Below, piece after piece: positions 19,635 through 24,473 of a stretch of 24,473 nt of DNA. Location of the stretch: assembly GCA_001970855.1 (NCBI GenBank), contig LSSN01004045.1:1-24473 (forward strand), in the 5' to 3' direction. The position numbers and the translations under genes are program-made. The notes below the pieces were generated by a model. That model made no database searches and was not told where the DNA came from. It saw nothing but the letters and a program-made list of their open reading frames with translations. The first letter of the stretch is position 1, and each line of letters starts with the position of its first letter. Source of the stretch: Smittium culicis. Taxonomy: Eukaryota; Kickxellomycota; Harpellomycetes; Harpellales; Legeriomycetaceae.

Positions 19635-21869
19635 GAATTATTTGCAAAAATTAATCACAGTTTTTTTTTATTGAATAATAATTATGTATGAAATTTTATA
19701 TACTATAACAATTTACAATATAAAACGCTTCCTTCATATAGGATATACCATATTTTATTTACTTTAGATACTTGTTTATTACTAGCTTTTAAATTATAGC
19801 CTAATATAAAAATGAATAATTTTCGAGTTTTTATACTTTCTCTGAGATGCATGGCATGTGATTTTATTAAATTAATTAAAAAATTTACTAAAATCGGTAA
19901 TAATTAATTGGAATACGTGTTTAATAATTGAGTTAATAACTATAATAAGTTGTCTGGTTAATATTTTTTGCACTTATGAGTATATTTCAAATTTTAATAT
20001 AGGTTAATAAATATCAAATGTGACTAATCCGTTTATGAAAAGGTCAGGGAGATTATATAATTTTATTTTTCGATTTTTACTAAATTAATAATCTAAAAAT
20101 TCAAATAAAAAAATATAATCTATTAATTGGAACTAAATTTATTGAATTTAGTATTTCTCGACTCGCCTAGCTCGATTTAAAACCACAAGTTTCTAATCAT
20201 AAGCTAAGTTTTTTCTAATTAAAGTTACGTTTAAGCGCTAAATTTTTGATATTTAAAATAAATTAAGATATATGTTTAATCATAATAAAAAAGTATAAAA
20301 ATAAGTTCTAGTATTATAGAGTGAGAAGTTTACTCTAGCTCAAAGGAAAATAAATATAGTTATTTCTTGCGTGGTTTTAATATTTGGAAAATATTCTTTA
20401 AATATTGAAAAGATGTGATTTTATTCTTAATTTAAAATCATAATTTTTTAATATTTTTAAAAAAATTCTTTCGAGTTGAATATTCAAAAATTAGCTGTTT
20501 TAAACAATTCATTCATCCGGTAAATTTTTTTTTTAGTTTATATGCGGCTAAAAAAAATATTTCCATAGAAATTTTTTTTCAAAAATAAAAATGAAATAAT
20601 TAAGGCTTATTACATTGGATATACTTCTTCGTTTCCTTTAATAAATCGCTGATATATCAATTGGATATGATGAAGTTTGCTACAGAGTCATATGATAAAC
20701 CCCATAAAAACAATTCAAAACAATAGATTGAGAAAAAAATAATATTATTAATGCCAAACTTTTTTTAAATTTAAAATTTTATCAGTAAAAATATACTTTA
20801 TTAACAAATATATGATAAAACCAAATTAGCATAAAAATCATATAAATAATATATTGAAATGTGGAGACAAATAATTAATACATAATGATAATAACTTTTA
20901 AGGTAATACTTGGGCTTTTATATGAAATCATAATTTAAAATAATAGATATTTTTTTATTATATCTATCAAGTTAATAAATTTTTTTTATAGTTAAAATCT
21001 GGTTATTAAAATATTTAAATGATGTTAAAATAAATAAAATTCGTATATATATTATATTGGAAGCATTAAAATTTCAGGAAAATTTCTATAACATAATTAA
21101 ATGTGATTTTTTATAAAATATTTTATCCCTTAATTTTTCAAATCCATCAATAGAGTTTTAATTTTAATCTGATTTAAATAGATATTAAAATGTTTTTTAA
21201 ATGTTTTTTTCTAACCGTTCAAATAAAATTTTTATCAACCAGTAAATAATACTAGTTAAAATGTGGAATTAAGCTTCTCTAAAATCAAATTATAACTGAG
21301 TTTAATTTATAGGATATTTTATAAAATAAAAAACAATATATAAACTAGATTTTCTTGATAAATTTTCAAAAAAAAAAGTATTTTGGGACAATTATTGAAT
21401 AAATAGAAGGGTAAATATTTAATAAAATAACATAAAATGAAATTATTGATTTATGATTTATAATCTTGAATAAAGATAATACAAATAGCTTATATCAAGA
21501 ATATCGCAAAAAATAATTTTATACTACTATTTTCTTTGTAGCTGGAATCAGATAAGGGACGAATAAAACAAAAAATTTATTAAACGAAATTATCATGTCA
21601 TTTAATATTCATTTTTATCAACCCAAATTCAATTTCATTATCTATTATTGTACTGAAAACCATCATACTTTTTTTATAGAATGATATAAAAAAATTCATT
21701 TTATGCGAATTTTGGCCATCGAACGCAATTTTTATGAGCTGCATAATTTATCAAAAAAAACTGCAAAATAAAGAGTGCTAATATATATTAAAATTCAAGT
21801 AAAATTTACCATTTAAATGTTATATACTGTAATTTATATGAGAGGTTTTTTATAAAGGGTTATTTTATT
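19635..21869. other. AT-rich spacer
   Basis: More than 2 kb with no open frame of note on either strand, no RNA gene and no clear repeat ends. Possibly includes the decayed continuation of repeat copy B just after the MITE. Confidence 0.65.
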
Positions 21870-22085
21870 GTATAATTGTTACCAGTACAAATTCGCATAA
21901 AAAATTAATTGTCAATGAGAAAAATAATTTCTTTATTTTATCAAATATAAATTTAAAAATGTAACGAAAAAAATAGAAAAGTAGAATTTCCTTTTCTATT
22001 CCCCCAATATTATTCAATATTTTGAATAATAAAACCAATAAATTAGACTGCAAAAAATTCAATCTTAAAGTCCTGAATCCCTCAC
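21870..22085 (-). repeat. Unknown coding-derived dispersed repeat, copy C
   Basis: Reverse-oriented relative of copies A and B. On the minus strand the matching frame contains YWGNRKGNSTFLFF (about 22005-21965), against YWRNRKGFSTFLF in copy A, preceded by stops. Alignment to A runs from GATTC (22079) to past the ATTTTTCTCATT block near 21910. A length difference of exactly three bases lies between the two conserved blocks. A 78-codon open frame (22101-21865) covers it in another reading frame and is probably not the native one. Confidence 0.55.
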
Positions 22086-22101
22086 AAAATTCTAAATTCA
22101 T

Positions 22102-23826
22102 AAAAATTTAATAGAGACCCTTAGTTAGATTTTTTGGTACCTGGAGTCAAAATAACCAACAAAATTAATATGAAGTTTCCTATTGATCTAGAAAAACTAC
22201 TCAAAAAAGATTAAAATTTTCTATTTATTTTGAATAAAAAATAAAAAACTCGTTAATGATTATTAAAAAAAATTTAATATGAAAAAAGGTTTTATATGCG
22301 GAAGTGATATTGACATTAGAAATTTGTCATTTCATTCTGGTTATGATTCAAAAAATTGAATCTATGTTACTTTGTAAATAATTTCTGCATGTAAGATATA
22401 AATAGCTAAAATAAATCAACTTTTGATTTGAAAATAAAATGAAATTAAGTCTAAATATCATGCCAAATATTTTAATACAATAAACTTAGTATATAAAACA
22501 AAAATGCGATAATTTGAAAATAGGTAAAATAATAGTGAATAGATATTAAAGAAAGATAAGCTATGTTGAAAAAAAGAATAAGTACTGCCGAAGAAAAAAT
22601 TATTGAAACAGTTTCTGATCAGATAATATAAAATTTTTGATTAAATAGTTACATACTAATCGCCTTTATAAAATCAATAAATGATAGCTCAAGCTCACAT
22701 TTTGAAATAAAATATAAATAGTTGTATATTCATATATCTTATAAAAATAAATATAGTCAGATTAATTGAGCAATCAATACATATAGCCATTTCATAACTA
22801 ATTTAAAAAAAATAGATAAATTAAATACATTTATTAATAATTTTCATTGTAGTTAACCTTTATAAATTATAAATTCAATTTATTATATAAATTTAAAAAA
22901 CTAAAAAAAATTTTTTTAAATACTTTTATAGCTAATATAATAAACTTGATAAACTTACCTATCCCAATATTAAGTAAATTTCTACAAAACCAATCTTCAA
23001 TGTTTTAAATGGCTAATTTATAAAAAAAAGATTAATATAAAAAAGGTTTTACCGCATTCCGCTTCGATAAAACCTTAATTTATTGAGATAAATATTCACA
23101 CGTAAGAAATGAGCAGATCAATACCCCTAAAAATATATGTATTATTTAAGCTTCCCGCTTACCTAGATAAATTATAAAATTTATCTTCAAATATAAAGCT
23201 ATGAGTATATAATAATATGAGTATTTATATTTTTTTTGTACATAATAATTAATTTTCATTAATTTTTTTACTCTCACCTTGTTTTTCAAAATTAAATTTC
23301 AATCATATATAAATATATGATGTTAAAATGTCATTATTATATTTATACAGAATTATAAATAAATAAGTCATCGAATAAAACATATTAGCAGTTACCTTAG
23401 CTATAATAAAAATCAACTAGAAGTAAAATAAACACATTTATATTAACAAAAGCATATTTATGATGAAAATAATGCGTTTCTTCAATATGTTTTATTTTCT
23501 CAGTAATATAAATAATTACATATAGAGTTTAAAATTATATATAATATTAATTAAAAAACTATTCAAGTATAACTGAACTCAAAAAATAGAATTATAAATG
23601 TACTTGGTGAATTTTATGTATGATAAAAAATTTAATATTTTAATGAATAATATAGATAGATATGAGCATTAACAAATTAAAAAAAATAAAAAGAGTTTTA
23701 ATATATTAATGGAATGTGAGATGACATAAAAAAAATATAAAATGTATCAAAATAATTCTGAAGAAATAATATAATACATATATAAAAATTTTTAAAGTAA
23801 ATATATCCTGATTTTTATGTTCATTA
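22102..23826. other. AT-rich spacer before LINE copy 2
   Basis: No gene supported. Contains a hairpin with a GC-rich loop at 23043-23076 and a related half-site near 22286-22305. Confidence 0.6.
23043..23076 (+). other. Hairpin with GC-rich loop
   Basis: AAGGTTTTA (23043-23051) pairs perfectly with TAAAACCTT (23068-23076) around a 16-nt loop rich in CCG/CGC, notable in sequence that is otherwise about 80 percent AT. Near 22286-22305 the words AAGGTTTTAT and GCGGAAGTG recur in similar order to the reverse complement of this hairpin. Function unknown; not a bacterial terminator context. Confidence 0.45.
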
Positions 23827-24473
23827 CTACGGGTGGATGACAGATCGATTATTTCGTCGTTTCCGGTCGACTATCGTGATGATAGTCTGACCGTTTGAAT
23901 CTTGAGAGCAAAATTTTTTGATCCACCGGGCGCTCCCGGTCACCCAGGTGGCCATCCGGGCCTTCATCGGAGCCTTGATGAGGTCGGCGATCCATGTTTT
24001 TGAGGTAGGCCACTTATGGTATGCACGCTCACGGGCTGTGCTGGTGCGCATGAACACTGAGCTTATGCCCAGTTCATCCCTGATGCGCTCCATGGCGGCT
24101 GTTTTTCCGATATTGGCAACCATTCGGATCGCCTTGTCGATTTCCATCTGTATGGGCTTGCATCTGGCTTCGCTCATGCCAAATGTCTCCCCACCGTAAC
24201 ATCCAATCGGCATCAGAACCGAATTGATGAACTTGATTTTTAATGTTGTCAGCACATCAGACCGTCTCAGGAAGCTGTATGCAGCGTATACAGCCTTCCT
24301 GACCTTATTCTTGTTGTTCTTGATCGTCCCAGATACATCCCACTTGCTATTCATAATATAGCCCAAGTAGGTGTACTGGTCGGTGGAGTCGACTTTTTGG
24401 CCCTGCAGGGTCATATCAGTAGTCAACTCCCCGCTTATCGTCATTATCCCGCACTTGGAGGCATTCACAGCCA
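23827..24473 (-). pseudogene. LINE reverse transcriptase fragment, copy 2 (3'-truncated, runs off window)
   Basis: This minus-strand frame is open from the right edge of the window down to TAG at 23829-23827, about 214 codons with no internal stop. It corresponds to the part of the LINE protein from just after the RT catalytic block (NASKCGIM, QYTYLGYIMNSKW) through FINSVLMPIGCYGGETFGM to DRKRRNNRSVIHP. It aligns base for base with 6313-6956 of copy 1. Homology stops near 23830, inside the coding region, so the C-terminal Cys/His part and 3' UTR seen in copy 1 are missing. Upstream parts may continue beyond the window. It is better preserved than copy 1: most differences have G or C here and A or T in copy 1. 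Confidence 0.85.

Noticed and set aside
23918..24199. Plus-strand open frame over LINE copy 2
   Set aside because: Antisense shadow of the reverse transcriptase frame, mirrored at the same place in copy 1.
1..24473. tRNA, rRNA, CRISPR arrays, origins of replication
   Set aside because: No cloverleaf with T-loop consensus, no ribosomal signature, no regularly spaced repeats, and no recognisable origin motif could be supported by reading.

Overview
The window looks like nuclear DNA of a very AT-rich fungus. The evidence is a GATA-type zinc-finger regulator with a fungal AreA-like finger and N-terminal motif, a GT-AG intron with a TACTAAT branch site, an F-box/ankyrin gene, and non-LTR retrotransposon fragments. 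An early-diverging, insect-gut type lineage such as Harpellales would fit the base composition and gene types, but that is a guess. Nothing bacterial or viral is evident: no operons, no Shine-Dalgarno spacing, no CRISPR.

Layout. 1-5760: extremely AT-rich, no convincing gene. 5762-7421: decayed fragment of a LINE-type retrotransposon (minus strand). 7828-10387: two-exon GATA transcription factor gene (minus, 801 aa), with a likely long, ATG-poor 5' leader running up to about 11150 and a TATA-like box at 11174-11183. 11200-14600: mid-GC 'junkyard' with hairpins, a 44-bp tandem repeat and two stretches that read like broken coding sequence. 14640-17393: intact single-exon F-box-like/ankyrin-repeat gene (minus, 917 aa). 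17400-23825: AT-rich desert holding three diverged copies of an unrecognised coding-derived repeat (18318-18545, 19309-19437, 21870-22085) and a 189-bp piggyBac-type MITE flanked by TTAA. 23827-24473: a second, better preserved LINE fragment (minus) that runs off the right edge.

Only two intact genes are supported, GATA and ankyrin, both on the minus strand. They are unrelated in function as far as the sequence shows and are separated by a 4.2-kb spacer. Everything else identifiable is mobile-element debris. The LINE copies and the piggyBac MITE stand out as islands of higher GC in very AT-rich surroundings, which suggests they arrived more recently than the flanks decayed.

No clearly new biological system was found. 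The most interesting items are the ATG-depleted GATA leader with a single start-stop AUG-UAA, the three-copy unknown repeat, the piggyBac MITE, and the LINE relic inactivated by stop codons without frameshifts.
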